In this document: one piece after another, positions 10,815 to 19,050 of the stretch
How positions within the stretch are numbered: the first letter of the stretch is position 1
How the letters are laid out: every line of letters begins with the position of its first letter
NCBI RefSeq assembly: GCF_000754805.1
Contig: NZ_KN150731.1
Coordinates: 2,963,886 to 3,027,885, forward strand
Direction of reading: 5' to 3'
DNA from: Yersinia frederiksenii ATCC 33641
Lineage (GTDB): Bacteria > Pseudomonadota > Gammaproteobacteria > Enterobacterales > Enterobacteriaceae
Length of the DNA: 64,000 nt
Position numbers and translations under genes: made by a program
The notes under the pieces: model-generated
Told to the model about the DNA's origin: nothing
Database searches by the model: none
What the model saw: only the letters and a program-made list of their open reading frames with translations

Positions 10815-11249
10815 ATGTTGCAAGAAATTATGCAATTCATTAGCCTGCATCCAGTTTTGAGTCTGGCTTGGGTGGCGTTGTTCGTCGCCGTAATTTTCAC
10901 CAGCTTTAAAACCACATTGTCAAAAGTGAAAGAGATTACCCGTGGTGAAGCGACTCGTCTGATTAACAAAGAAGATGCGGTTGTGGTTGATATCCGCACG
11001 CGTGATGATTATCGCAAGGGTCATATCGCCAGTTCTATCAATTTGCTGCCAAGTGATATCAAAAACGGCAGTCTGGGCGAGTTGGAAAAGCACAAAGCAC
11101 AGCCTATTATTGTAGTTTGTGCCACCGGGACAACTTCCCGTGCTTCTGCTGAGCTCCTGAATAAAGCCGGTTTTGAGCGAGTGTTTACCTTGAAAGAAGG
11201 TATCTCTGGCTGGAGTGGTGAGAATCTACCACTGGCGCGCGGTAAGTAA
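10815..11249 (+). CDS. yibN: Membrane-anchored rhodanese-domain protein YibN
   Basis: Single rhodanese domain tethered by an N-terminal transmembrane segment (about residues 13-30). The presumed persulfide-forming cysteine is Cys102 in [11 protein letters not shown]. 144 aa, the usual length. Sulfur-carrier or sulfurtransferase chemistry is inferred from the domain; the physiological substrate is not settled. It heads a conserved yibN-grxC-secB-gpsA-cysE gene order. Confidence 0.93.
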   Translation: MLQEIMQFISLHPVLSLAWVALFVAVIFTSFKTTLSKVKEITRGEATRLINKEDAVVVDIRTRDDYRKGHIASSINLLPSDIKNGSLGELEKHKAQPIIVVCATGTTSRASAELLNKAGFERVFTLKEGISGWSGENLPLARGK

Positions 11250-11250
11250 T

Positions 11251-11259
11251 TGCTATAAT
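11251..11259 (+). promoter_or_regulatory. Extended -10 promoter candidate for grxC-secB
   Basis: TGCTATAAT immediately after the yibN stop matches an extended -10 element (TGnTATAAT), about 45 bp upstream of the grxC start. No strong -35 is evident, as is common with extended -10 promoters. Confidence 0.45.
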
Positions 11260-11303
11260 AATTCGCTATATCAATAGATTATAAATTTAACTGAGGTGTA
11301 CCC

Positions 11304-11552
11304 ATGGCGAAAATTGAGATTTATACCAAAGCAACCTGCCCATACTGCCATCGTGCTAAAGCACTGTTGAGCAGCAAAGGTGCGGCTTTCCATGAAATCG
11401 CAATTGATAATGACCCGGCTAAACGCGAAGAGATGATTGCTCGTAGCGGGCGGACGACGGTACCTCAGGTATTTATTGATGGGCAGCATATCGGTGGCTG
11501 TGATGATTTACATGCCCTGGATGCGCGCAGTGGGCTTGACCCGCTGCTTTAA
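11304..11552 (+). CDS. grxC: Glutaredoxin 3
   Basis: Small cytoplasmic dithiol oxidoreductase reduced by glutathione; serves ribonucleotide reductase and protein deglutathionylation. 82 aa, with active-site CPYC at residues 12-15, the cis-proline TTVPQVFIDG and the glutathione-binding GGCDDL. RBS GAGG lies about 8 bp upstream of the ATG. Sits between yibN and secB. Confidence 0.97.
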   Translation: MAKIEIYTKATCPYCHRAKALLSSKGAAFHEIAIDNDPAKREEMIARSGRTTVPQVFIDGQHIGGCDDLHALDARSGLDPLL

Positions 11553-11642
11553 CTCGTCAGTGGGTCCCATTAAATTAATGGAAAGAGCCCACGGCGGCAG
11601 TGCTGTTTAATAAGGACGTCTAACTTTAGGGTATCTATACAC

Positions 11643-12119
11643 ATGTCAGAACAAAACAACACCGAGATGGCTTTCCAGATCCAACGTATCTACACCAAAG
11701 ATATCTCCTTCGAAGCACCTAATGCTCCGCAGGTTTTCCAGCAGGATTGGCAGCCAGAAGTTAAACTTGATCTTGATACTGCTTCCAGTCAGCTGGCTGA
11801 AGATGTGTATGAAGTGGTACTGCGTGTGACGGTAACGGCTTCTTTGGGTGAAGAAACTGCATTCCTGTGTGAAGTTCAGCAGGGTGGTATCTTCTCTGTT
11901 GCTGGTATCGAAGGCACCCAACTGGCGCATTGCTTAGGTGCATACTGCCCGAACATTCTGTTCCCGTATGCGCGCGAATGCATCACTAGTCTGGTTTCTC
12001 GCGGTACTTTCCCACAGCTGAATTTGGCACCGGTTAACTTTGATGCCCTGTTCATGAACTATCTGCAACAGCAGGCTGAAGGTGAAGGCGAAGGTGCTGA
12101 ACAACGTCAGGATGCCTGA
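11643..12119 (+). CDS. secB: Protein-export chaperone SecB
   Basis: Tetrameric cytosolic chaperone that keeps preproteins unfolded and hands them to SecA. 158 aa with the acidic C-terminal tail typical of enterobacterial SecB. Its stop codon overlaps the gpsA start by one base (TGATG), so the two are translationally coupled. In Serratia, SecB is known to be needed for HasA hemophore export, which is relevant to the has locus at the right end of this window; the shared window is probably coincidence. Confidence 0.97.
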   Translation: MSEQNNTEMAFQIQRIYTKDISFEAPNAPQVFQQDWQPEVKLDLDTASSQLAEDVYEVVLRVTVTASLGEETAFLCEVQQGGIFSVAGIEGTQLAHCLGAYCPNILFPYARECITSLVSRGTFPQLNLAPVNFDALFMNYLQQQAEGEGEGAEQRQDA

Positions 12120-13138
12120 TGAACACCACCCATGCTTCAATGACTGTAATCGGTGCCGGCTCTTACGGCACCGCTTTGGCCATTACGCTGGCGCGTAATG
12201 GCCATAAAGTTGTGTTATGGGGTCATGACCCTAAACATATTCAGGTTCTACAACAAGACCGTTGTAACCAAGCTTTCCTACCCGATGTTCCTTTCCCAGA
12301 TACTCTGTTGCTGGAAACTGACCTTACCCACGCACTGGCAGCCAGTCGCGATGTACTGGTGGTCGTACCCAGCCATGTCTTCGGGGCGGTATTAAACCAG
12401 TTGAAACCTCATTTACGCCCAGATGCGCGCATTGTTTGGGCAACCAAAGGACTTGAGGCAGAAACTGGCCGTTTACTGGCAGATGTGGCCCGTGAAGTGT
12501 TGGGCGAGGCCATCCCACTGGCGGTGATTTCCGGCCCAACCTTTGCCAAAGAGCTGGCTGCGGGTCTACCCACTGCGATTGCGCTGGCATCAACTGATGT
12601 GCAATTTAGCGAAGACCTACAACAGTTATTGCACTGTGGCAAAAGCTTCCGGGTTTACAGTAATCCTGATTTCATCGGGGTGCAGTTGGGGGGAGCGGTT
12701 AAAAACGTGATTGCCATAGGTGCCGGAATGTCTGATGGCATTGGTTTTGGTGCCAATGCTCGTACTGCTTTGATAACCCGTGGCTTGGCTGAAATGTCTC
12801 GTCTGGGTGCTGCATTAGGTGCGGATTCCTCCACCTTTATGGGCATGGCAGGGTTAGGTGATTTGGTGCTAACCTGCACAGATAATCAATCCCGCAACCG
12901 TCGGTTTGGTATCATGTTAGGTCAGGGATTAGGCGTACAAGAAGCGCAGGACAAAATTGGTCAGGTGGTTGAAGGTTACCGCAATACCAAGGAAGTTCTG
13001 GCATTAGCGCAGCGCTATGGTGTCGAGATGCCAATAACCGAACAAATTTATCAGGTGTTGTATTGCCACAAGAATGCCCGTGAAGCGGCTCTGACCTTGT
13101 TGGGTCGGACCAAAAAAGATGAGAAAAGCGGTATCTGA
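12119..13138 (+). CDS. gpsA: Glycerol-3-phosphate dehydrogenase [NAD(P)+]
   Basis: Reduces dihydroxyacetone phosphate to sn-glycerol 3-phosphate for phospholipid synthesis. 339 aa; the Rossmann motif [12 protein letters not shown] lies at about residues 10-21, and the catalytic lysine is in [13 protein letters not shown]. It overlaps secB by one base and precedes cysE by 134 bp, in which a fold-back repeat (13177-13220) lies. Confidence 0.97.
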   Translation: MNTTHASMTVIGAGSYGTALAITLARNGHKVVLWGHDPKHIQVLQQDRCNQAFLPDVPFPDTLLLETDLTHALAASRDVLVVVPSHVFGAVLNQLKPHLRPDARIVWATKGLEAETGRLLADVAREVLGEAIPLAVISGPTFAKELAAGLPTAIALASTDVQFSEDLQQLLHCGKSFRVYSNPDFIGVQLGGAVKNVIAIGAGMSDGIGFGANARTALITRGLAEMSRLGAALGADSSTFMGMAGLGDLVLTCTDNQSRNRRFGIMLGQGLGVQEAQDKIGQVVEGYRNTKEVLALAQRYGVEMPITEQIYQVLYCHKNAREAALTLLGRTKKDEKSGI

Positions 13139-13176
13139 TAAGTTGGGCTGGTTAGCTGCAATAAAATAATAATGAT

Positions 13177-13220
13177 ATACCCAATGTCATGGGAGTGGCA
13201 GCTCCAATGACATTGGGTAT
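13177..13220. repeat. Fold-back ERIC-end palindrome between gpsA and cysE
   Basis: A near-perfect 19-bp inverted repeat with a 6-bp loop: ATACCCAATGTCATGGGAG pairs with CTCCAATGACATTGGGTAT, with one mismatch. Each arm matches the terminal sequence of the full ERIC units elsewhere in the window (ending CTCCAATGACTTTGGGTAT). This looks like an internally deleted ERIC with only the two ends kept. It lies in the cysE leader. Confidence 0.65.
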
Positions 13221-13272
13221 GAGTTGCTTTGGTCGTTCCCCAAAGCGGCTTGTTTATGGGCAGGAGTATGCA

Positions 13273-14094
13273 ATGTCGTCAGAAGAGTTAGAGCTGGTCT
13301 GGAGTAGCATTAAATCAGAAGCGAGAGCACTGGCAGAGTGTGAACCGATGCTGGCAAGTTTTTTTCACGCGACATTATTGAAGCATGAAAATTTAGGCAG
13401 CGCGTTGAGTTATATTCTGGCGAATAAGTTAGCTAATCCTATCATGCCCGCTATTGCTATCCGTGAAGTGGTTGAAGATGCTTATCGTGCTGATGCACAG
13501 ATGATCGTCTCTGCTGCGCGCGATATTCTGGCCGTACGGTTGCGTGACCCCGCAGTTGACAAATATTCCACGCCATTACTGTACCTGAAGGGCTTCCATG
13601 CTTTACAGGCCTACCGTATTGGTCATTGGTTGTGGGCGCAAGATCGCAAAGCGCTGGCTATTTACCTGCAAAATCAAGTCTCTGTCGCTTTCGGAGTGGA
13701 TATTCACCCTGCGGCGACCATTGGTTGCGGCATCATGTTGGACCACGCCACCGGTATCGTGATTGGTGAAACTGCGGTGGTTGAAAATGACGTTTCCATC
13801 CTGCAATCCGTGACCTTGGGCGGGACTGGCAAAACCAGTGGTGATCGCCATCCTAAGATCCGTGAAGGGGTGATGATTGGCGCTGGCGCGAAAATCTTGG
13901 GAAACATTGAAGTTGGACGTGGTGCCAAAATTGGTGCCGGGTCAGTGGTGTTGCAAGCGGTTCCAGCTCACACTACCGCCGCCGGTGTTCCTGCTCGCAT
14001 CGTCGGCAAGCCAGAAAGTGACAAACCGTCGCTGGATATGGACCAGTATTTCAATGGGATGAGCCACGGTTTTGAGTACGGCGATGGTATCTGA
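13273..14094 (+). CDS. cysE: Serine O-acetyltransferase
   Basis: Acetylates L-serine with acetyl-CoA to O-acetylserine, the committed step of cysteine synthesis; feedback-inhibited by cysteine in the family. The start at 13273 is set by CAGGAG at 13261-13266 and gives the standard 273 aa; an in-frame upstream extension would run through the palindrome and is rejected. A helical N-domain is followed by a left-handed beta-helix of hexapeptide repeats. Catalytic His158 (MLDHATG) and His193 (GDRHPKI) are visible. Confidence 0.97.
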   Translation: MSSEELELVWSSIKSEARALAECEPMLASFFHATLLKHENLGSALSYILANKLANPIMPAIAIREVVEDAYRADAQMIVSAARDILAVRLRDPAVDKYSTPLLYLKGFHALQAYRIGHWLWAQDRKALAIYLQNQVSVAFGVDIHPAATIGCGIMLDHATGIVIGETAVVENDVSILQSVTLGGTGKTSGDRHPKIREGVMIGAGAKILGNIEVGRGAKIGAGSVVLQAVPAHTTAAGVPARIVGKPESDKPSLDMDQYFNGMSHGFEYGDGI

Positions 14095-14097
14095 TAG

Positions 14098-14222
14098 TAC
14101 CCTTCGTACTTAAAGCTGTAGCTGTGTTAGCGGCACATACTCACCCGAATCACTGACTTATGTAAGCTCATCGGGATACGTTTGCTTGCTGCCTACCTGC
14201 AACCCCAATTACTTTGGGGATA
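14098..14222. repeat. ERIC unit after cysE
   Basis: About 125 bp beginning TACCCTTCGTACTTAAAGC and ending CCAATTACTTTGGGGATA. The central palindromic part contains CACCCGAATCACTGACTTA, the reverse complement of the ERIC core (AAGTAAGTGACTGGGGTGAG type). It begins 3 bp after the cysE stop codon, so it forms the cysE 3' UTR. Confidence 0.8.
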
Positions 14223-14288
14223 AAACTGTTACTTTGGGATAAACATGTTATATGGGGCAGCGAATATGTTGCCGCTGTCATATATTGG

Positions 14289-14792
14289 CTATTCTTTCAG
14301 TAACGCACCCGGATAACCCAATTGCCGCCAGGCTTCATAAACCACAACCGATACTGCATTTGACAGATTCATGCTGCGGCTATCGGCTTGCATTGGAATT
14401 CTGATTTTTTGTTGAGCCGGTAATGCATCCAGCACAAAGGGTGGCAAACCACGGGTTTCAGGGCCAAACAGCAGATAGTCATTGGCCTGATAGCTGACGG
14501 CACTGTGAGCGGGTGTTCCTTTGGTCGTCAGTGCAAATAAACGGGCCGATTGTGGGCCGGTCGATTGCGCACCATCAAGGTTTTCACTGTCAAGAAAAGC
14601 TTGATAATCATGGTGATGCTTAATGTTAGCAAACTCATGGTAATCAAGACCCGCACGGCGTAAGCGCTTGTCGTCCCAAGTGAAACCCAAAGGTTTAATC
14701 AGGTGGAGCTGGCAGCCGGTATTGGCACATAACCGGATAATATTGCCGGTATTCGGCGGGATTTCGGGTTCAAATAAAACGATATTAAGCAT
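14289..14792 (-). CDS. trmL: tRNA (cytidine/uridine-34-2'-O)-methyltransferase
   Basis: SAM-dependent SPOUT methyltransferase that modifies the wobble ribose of two leucine tRNAs. Family landmarks: [19 protein letters not shown] near the N-terminus, [11 protein letters not shown], and [18 protein letters not shown], the knotted SAM-binding region. It is 167 aa, about ten more than E. coli TrmL (157). The extra residues (around [12 protein letters not shown], about residue 70-80) lie in a surface region before the LFALTTKG strand. Confidence 0.95.
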   Translation of the reverse strand: MLNIVLFEPEIPPNTGNIIRLCANTGCQLHLIKPLGFTWDDKRLRRAGLDYHEFANIKHHHDYQAFLDSENLDGAQSTGPQSARLFALTTKGTPAHSAVSYQANDYLLFGPETRGLPPFVLDALPAQQKIRIPMQADSRSMNLSNAVSVVVYEAWRQLGYPGALLKE

Positions 14793-14865
14793 ATGTCCCC
14801 CAATAATAAGGGGCGCAGGATATCAGAAACCTCCTCTCAGTGCAGCGATTGAGCCGTAAAACAAA

Positions 14866-14878
14866 AATTTAACCGCAA
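14866..14878 (+). promoter_or_regulatory. Possible Ada-binding box upstream of ada
   Basis: AATTTAACCGCAA fits the AAT-N6-GCAA pattern of methylated-Ada binding sites and lies about 70 bp upstream of the ada ATG. The motif is short, so chance occurrence is possible; position and gene context support it. Confidence 0.4.
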
Positions 14879-14949
14879 GGAGCGGAGAGCACCAATAGTG
14901 ACGCTTTTATACACTGGTCGCCACAGTCAGTATCAAAGAGGTATTCATC

Positions 14950-16041
14950 ATGAAATCAGCGAAAGGATGTCTAGACACTGCACAAGACCCACGTTTTATC
15001 GCTGTGACCCATCGCGATAAGGCCGCTGATGGTCAGTTTGTTTATGCGGTGAAAACGACCGGTGTATATTGCCGACCCTCTTGTGCATCCCGTCAGGCTA
15101 AAGCCGAACATATTGAATTCTTTGCTGATAACCATGCCGCCGAGCTTGCGGGTTATCGGCCTTGCAAACGCTGTCGACCAACTGAGCTATCCCAAAAGCA
15201 GCAGCACGCTGAAAAAATCAGCCAGGCATGCCGTTTAATTGAGCAAGCCGAAACGCCATTTAAGCTTGAGGAACTGGCGGCAATGCTGGGCCTCAGTGCT
15301 TTCCATTTCCATCGGTTATTTAAAACTTTCACTGGGGTCACCCCCAAGGCGTATGCCACTGCAACCCGAAGTGCGCGAATCCGCACACAATTGGCGGGGC
15401 AAGGTTCGGTGACTGATGCCATCTTTGACGCCGGTTATAACTCTAATGGCCGTTTTTATGAGCAATCGAATCAATTGTTAGGAATGACGCCGACCCGCTA
15501 CCGCAAAGGTGGCCGTGATGTCAGGCTGCATTTTGCCGTTGGGGAGAGCTCTCTCGGTGCCATTTTAGTGGCGAAAAGTGAACTGGGAATCTGTGCCATT
15601 TTGCTGGGTGATGATCCACTCCTGCTGGTACAGCAATTACAGGACAAATTTCCCCATGCCGAGCTAATTGGTGGTGATGCCGAGTTTGAGCAATGGTTTG
15701 CTCAAGTCGTGGGTTTGGTCGAAGCTCCTCAGCTTGGGCTTGATTTGCCATTGGATATTCGCGGAACTGCTTTTCAGCAGCGGGTATGGCAGGCATTGCG
15801 CGAAATACCGGTGGGTAAGACGGCCAGCTATGCCGAGATTGCGATGCAGGTCGGCTCACCAAAAGCCGTACGTGCTGTTGCTGGCGCTTGTGCCGCCAAT
15901 ATATTGGCCGTCGCTATTCCTTGCCACCGGGTCATTCGTCAGGATGGATCATTGTCAGGTTATCGTTGGGGCGTTGAGCGCAAGAAACTGTTATTGGAAA
16001 AAGAGGGTTTGAGTGCCAGAGATCTGCCCGATCTAACTTGA
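14950..16041 (+). CDS. ada: Bifunctional DNA repair methyltransferase / transcriptional regulator Ada
   Basis: Repairs methyl phosphotriesters with its N-domain and O6-methylguanine with its C-domain. When methylated it activates the adaptive response. 363 aa. The N-terminal zinc site comprises Cys41, Cys45, Cys72 and Cys75 (YCRPSC ... PCKRC), with Cys41 the likely methyl acceptor. An AraC-type HTH spans about 90-185. The O6-MGMT domain has the acceptor Cys325 in PCHRV. No alkB follows. It sits at a break in E. coli-like gene order between trmL and cpxA. Confidence 0.95.
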   Translation: MKSAKGCLDTAQDPRFIAVTHRDKAADGQFVYAVKTTGVYCRPSCASRQAKAEHIEFFADNHAAELAGYRPCKRCRPTELSQKQQHAEKISQACRLIEQAETPFKLEELAAMLGLSAFHFHRLFKTFTGVTPKAYATATRSARIRTQLAGQGSVTDAIFDAGYNSNGRFYEQSNQLLGMTPTRYRKGGRDVRLHFAVGESSLGAILVAKSELGICAILLGDDPLLLVQQLQDKFPHAELIGGDAEFEQWFAQVVGLVEAPQLGLDLPLDIRGTAFQQRVWQALREIPVGKTASYAEIAMQVGSPKAVRAVAGACAANILAVAIPCHRVIRQDGSLSGYRWGVERKKLLLEKEGLSARDLPDLT

Positions 16042-16049
16042 TCGGGCAG
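16024..16049. terminator. Stem-loop overlapping the ada stop codon
   Basis: CTGCCCGATC (16024-16033) pairs exactly with GATCGGGCAG (16040-16049) across a 6-nt loop that contains the first base of the ada stop codon. It lies between the convergent genes ada and cpxA. It lacks a strong T-run. Confidence 0.55.
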
Positions 16050-16140
<91 letters not shown>

Positions 16141-17514
16141 CTATTTGAGTGGGTGCAGCGGCAACCAGATGATCAGGCGCAAACCCCCTAATGGGCTATC
16201 TTCGGCTCGTACCCATCCGCGGTGCTGATTAACCGCAGTTTCGACAATCGCTAACCCCAAACCGGTTCCACCGGATTCACGATCACGCGCTTCATCCGTA
16301 CGGTAGAATGGCCGGAATATCTGTTCACGATCTTCTGGGCTGACACCTGGGCCATCATCATCCACAGTGATAGTAATGCCCTGATTATCCGAGCTGAATG
16401 CCACGGCAATGTGATGGTGAGAATAACGCAGTGCATTACGCACGATATTCTCCAGCGCACTGTCGAGGGCCGCAGGATTGCCAAATAGCGTCCATGGCCC
16501 CGGCGGAGCTGTCACCTCCAGTGTTTTACCCATTTGATCGGCTTCGAACTGCGCGTTTTCCAGCACATCAGACCACAAATCATTAGCTTTAATCGGCTCG
16601 CGGTGTAGCTCACTTTTATGCTGACTGCGAGATAGCACCAGTAAGTCATTGATCATGCTATCTAAGCGCTGCGCTTCCATTTCGATACGTTCCAGCTCTT
16701 TCCCTTCACCATGACGGCGGCGCATTAGCGCGGTGGCCAGTTGCAGGCGAGTCAGCGGGGTACGTAGTTCATGGGAAATATCAGAAATCAGCCGTTGTTG
16801 GGCAACAACCATCCTATCGAGAGCGCCGATCATCTGGTTGAAACTGGCCCCGGTGGCCAAAAATTCTTGTGGCCCGGACTCCAGCTCTGGGTGCGGTTTC
16901 AGGTTGCCCCGCGCCACATCATCAGCGGCATTTTTCAGTTTACGTGCCGGTTTCGCCAGACTCCATGCCAGCCATAACAGCAGGGGAGCACTGATCAACA
17001 TAGTGGCAATCAATAATAGTAGCGGCCGGTCAAACATCAGGTTGATAAAATCAGACTGTGGGCTGCTAGCCGGGCGAATCAGATAGAGCTGATAGTTATC
17101 TTCCCCATCACGGATGGAGAAGGGGCCGACCATCTCGATGCGGCCATACTTTTTCTTTTTCGGCTGGTCTGAGTTATCTGACTGGCCAATGAAATTGCGC
17201 ACAATCTGCATTTCGTGACGTTGAGCACCAATAACGCGGCCCTCTGTGGTCACTAACACTAAATGCTGGCCCGGCGGTGCCCATTTTTCGATAGCGCGAT
17301 ACAGCCTGCGCCACCACATAAGGTCATTGGCCGGGTCACTTGCCAGCTCAGCTTCGATATGTTGTTCCAGCATCGTTCCCTGACGCTGTTCACTTTCGAG
17401 CAAGGTCGTCATTTGGCGCGAATCGAGCTTGGGTACCATCAGCACCAGCATTAATACCAGTGCCAAGGTAAACCAGAAAATAGCAAAAATTCGCGCCGTT
17501 AAACTGTTAATCAT
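16141..17514 (-). CDS. cpxA: Envelope-stress sensor histidine kinase CpxA
   Basis: Inner-membrane sensor that autophosphorylates and passes phosphate to CpxR on envelope protein misfolding; inhibited by periplasmic CpxP. 457 aa: TM1 about 7-28, periplasmic domain about 29-162, TM2 about 163-186, HAMP about 187-240. The H-box SDISHELRTPLTRL has phospho-acceptor His248, and a HATPase domain with DDGPGVS and GGTGLGLAIV follows. Its ATG overlaps the cpxR stop by four bases. Confidence 0.97.
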   Translation of the reverse strand: MINSLTARIFAIFWFTLALVLMLVLMVPKLDSRQMTTLLESEQRQGTMLEQHIEAELASDPANDLMWWRRLYRAIEKWAPPGQHLVLVTTEGRVIGAQRHEMQIVRNFIGQSDNSDQPKKKKYGRIEMVGPFSIRDGEDNYQLYLIRPASSPQSDFINLMFDRPLLLLIATMLISAPLLLWLAWSLAKPARKLKNAADDVARGNLKPHPELESGPQEFLATGASFNQMIGALDRMVVAQQRLISDISHELRTPLTRLQLATALMRRRHGEGKELERIEMEAQRLDSMINDLLVLSRSQHKSELHREPIKANDLWSDVLENAQFEADQMGKTLEVTAPPGPWTLFGNPAALDSALENIVRNALRYSHHHIAVAFSSDNQGITITVDDDGPGVSPEDREQIFRPFYRTDEARDRESGGTGLGLAIVETAVNQHRGWVRAEDSPLGGLRLIIWLPLHPLK

Positions 17515-18209
17515 GTTTCAGAAACCATCAGATACCCGCGGCCACGCAGGGTTTTAAACCAAGGTAACCCGTCTTTGCGGTCCGGCAACTTACGGCGCAG
17601 GTTTGAAATGTGCATATCAATGGCACGGTCAAAAGGTGTCAATCGTTTCCCCAGCACTTCCTGGCTGAGATGTTCTCGCGATACCACCTGACCAAGATGT
17701 TGGGCCAACAGGTAGAGCAAGGTAAATTCAGTACCGGTTAATTCTAGCGACTGGCCTTCAAAGCTCGCCTCTTGACGACCCGGATTCAATTGCAGGCAAT
17801 CAACCTCCAGTGTTGGCGCACCTTGGTCGATATTTTGTTGCTGCTCACTCCAGTTCGAGCGGCGCAAAATGGCACGGATACGTGCGACAAGCTCACGGTC
17901 ATTAAAGGGTTTTGCCAGATAATCATCGGCACCCAACTCCAGGCCAAGTACCCGATCCAGCTCGCTGCCACGGGCAGTAAGCATAATCACGGGAGTCTGG
18001 TGGTGCTGACGTAATTCTTTCAATGTTTCGATACCATTTTTACGTGGCATCATAATATCGAGTAATAACAAGTCGATAGAGTTGTCTAGCAAGTTTAATG
18101 CCTGCTCACCATCGTGAGCAACCACCACATTAAAGCCTTCCATTTCCAGTAATTCTTTCAACAGCGACGTCAGTTCACGATCATCATCGACTAATAGGAT
18201 TTTATGCAT
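17511..18209 (-). CDS. cpxR: Envelope-stress response regulator CpxR
   Basis: OmpR-family response regulator; phosphorylated at Asp51 (LLLLDIMMP) by CpxA, it activates periplasmic folding and proteolysis genes and its own operon. 232 aa, with a receiver domain at 1-115 and a C-terminal winged helix (LTGTEFTLLYLL, RAIDMHISNLRRKL). The start at 18207-18209 is set by the strong RBS AGAGGAG; a longer upstream frame is rejected. Divergent from cpxP, with a CpxR box between them. Confidence 0.98.
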   Translation of the reverse strand: MHKILLVDDDRELTSLLKELLEMEGFNVVVAHDGEQALNLLDNSIDLLLLDIMMPRKNGIETLKELRQHHQTPVIMLTARGSELDRVLGLELGADDYLAKPFNDRELVARIRAILRRSNWSEQQQNIDQGAPTLEVDCLQLNPGRQEASFEGQSLELTGTEFTLLYLLAQHLGQVVSREHLSQEVLGKRLTPFDRAIDMHISNLRRKLPDRKDGLPWFKTLRGRGYLMVSET

Positions 18210-18263
18210 GATTGTTTCTCCTCTTGACGCAAAATACGTTATCAATTGCCGGTATTCCATGAC

Positions 18264-18278
18264 TTTACTTAGCTTTAC
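18264..18278 (-). promoter_or_regulatory. CpxR-binding box between cpxR and cpxP
   Basis: Read on the minus strand this is GTAAA-GCTAA-GTAAA, an exact match to the CpxR consensus GTAAA-N5-GTAAA. A further half site (TTTTAC) lies near 18295. Its position, about 55 bp upstream of cpxR and 120 bp upstream of cpxP, fits autoregulation of cpxRA and activation of cpxP. Confidence 0.85.
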
Positions 18279-18397
18279 ATGCCCTGACTCCAGTTTTACA
18301 TCCCACTGACGCTAGTTTGCAGCCAGACCGATAGACTGCTTCTCATTGAATCGCATAGCAGTAAATCGCTTAGCAGATAGAAACCCAGGAGTTAATG

Positions 18398-18901
18398 ATG
18401 CGCAAAGTAACTAAAGTATCAACGTTAATCATGGCGTCAATGTTAGTTCTCGGCTCTCAAGCCGCTTTCGCCGTCGATAAGACCGGGCCCAATGATGGCT
18501 GGTGCCACGGTGACGGTATGATGATGAACAAGAAAGATGGTCGCGGCCACCATAACATGTTTGATGGCGTCAATCTGACCGAACAGCAGCGCCAGCAAAT
18601 GCGCGACTTAATGCGCCAGTCTCGTCAAGGCCAACCTCGTATGGATATAGCTGACCGAGAAGCTATGCACAAGCTGATTACCGCCGATAAATTCGACGAA
18701 GCTGCGGTAAGAGCACAAGCTGAGAAAATGTCCAAAGACCAAGTTGACCGTCAGGTCGAAATGGCCAAAGTCCGTAACCAAATGTTTAACTTGCTCACTC
18801 CAGAGCAAAAAGCTGCCCTGAACCAAAAGCACCAGCAGCGCATTGAGAAAATGCGGCAGGTGCCAGCACCAGCAGCACAACCCGCTTCTGCCCAGAAGTA
18901 G
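18398..18901 (+). CDS. cpxP: Periplasmic Cpx regulator / adaptor CpxP
   Basis: Spy/CpxP-family periplasmic protein that restrains CpxA and helps dispose of misfolded proteins. A signal peptide ends after about residue 25 (SQAAFA). Two LTxxQ-type motifs, LTEQQRQQM and LTPEQKAAL, mark the family. Two ATGs are adjacent at 18395 and 18398; GGAG at 18388-18391 is 6 bp from the second and only 3 bp from the first, so 18398 (167 aa) is preferred. The 3' UTR carries a CpxQ-like sRNA. Confidence 0.94.
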   Translation: MRKVTKVSTLIMASMLVLGSQAAFAVDKTGPNDGWCHGDGMMMNKKDGRGHHNMFDGVNLTEQQRQQMRDLMRQSRQGQPRMDIADREAMHKLITADKFDEAAVRAQAEKMSKDQVDRQVEMAKVRNQMFNLLTPEQKAALNQKHQQRIEKMRQVPAPAAQPASAQK

Positions 18902-18939
18902 TAGTACCTAGTAATACCCAGTAGTACCAAGTAATACCC
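18900..18939 (+). repeat. Tandem 20-bp duplication at the end of cpxP
   Basis: AGTAGTACCTAGTAATACCC (18900-18919) is followed directly by AGTAGTACCAAGTAATACCC (18920-18939), identical at 19 of 20 positions. The first unit overlaps the cpxP stop codon (18899-18901), and the second ends two bases before the expected 5' end of CpxQ. Confidence 0.9.
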
Positions 18940-18941
18940 TG

Positions 18942-19001
18942 TTTTCCTTGCCATAGACACCATCCCTGTCTTTCCCCGCCATGATGGCGGGGCTTTTTTT
19001 T
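18942..19001 (+). ncRNA. cpxQ: CpxQ-like small RNA from the cpxP 3' UTR
   Basis: In E. coli and Salmonella, RNase E releases the ~60-nt Hfq-binding sRNA CpxQ from the cpxP 3' end. It represses envelope-protein mRNAs under Cpx control. Here the segment begins TTTTCCTTGCCATAGACACC, followed by ATCCCTGTCTTTCC, and ends in a GC hairpin with a run of eight T. As I recall the known CpxQ sequence, the 5' seed region matches it almost exactly. The 60-nt length agrees. The processing site is inferred, not shown. Confidence 0.85.
18974..19001 (+). terminator. Rho-independent terminator of cpxP/CpxQ
   Basis: CCCCGCC (18974-18980), loop ATGAT, GGCGGGG (18986-18992), then C and eight T. It ends the cpxP transcript and forms the 3' end, and presumably the Hfq-binding tail, of CpxQ. 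Confidence 0.92.
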
Positions 19002-19050
19002 GTCCATTTCCGTTATACTAATCATCCTTAAATATCATTTGGGATGAGTT

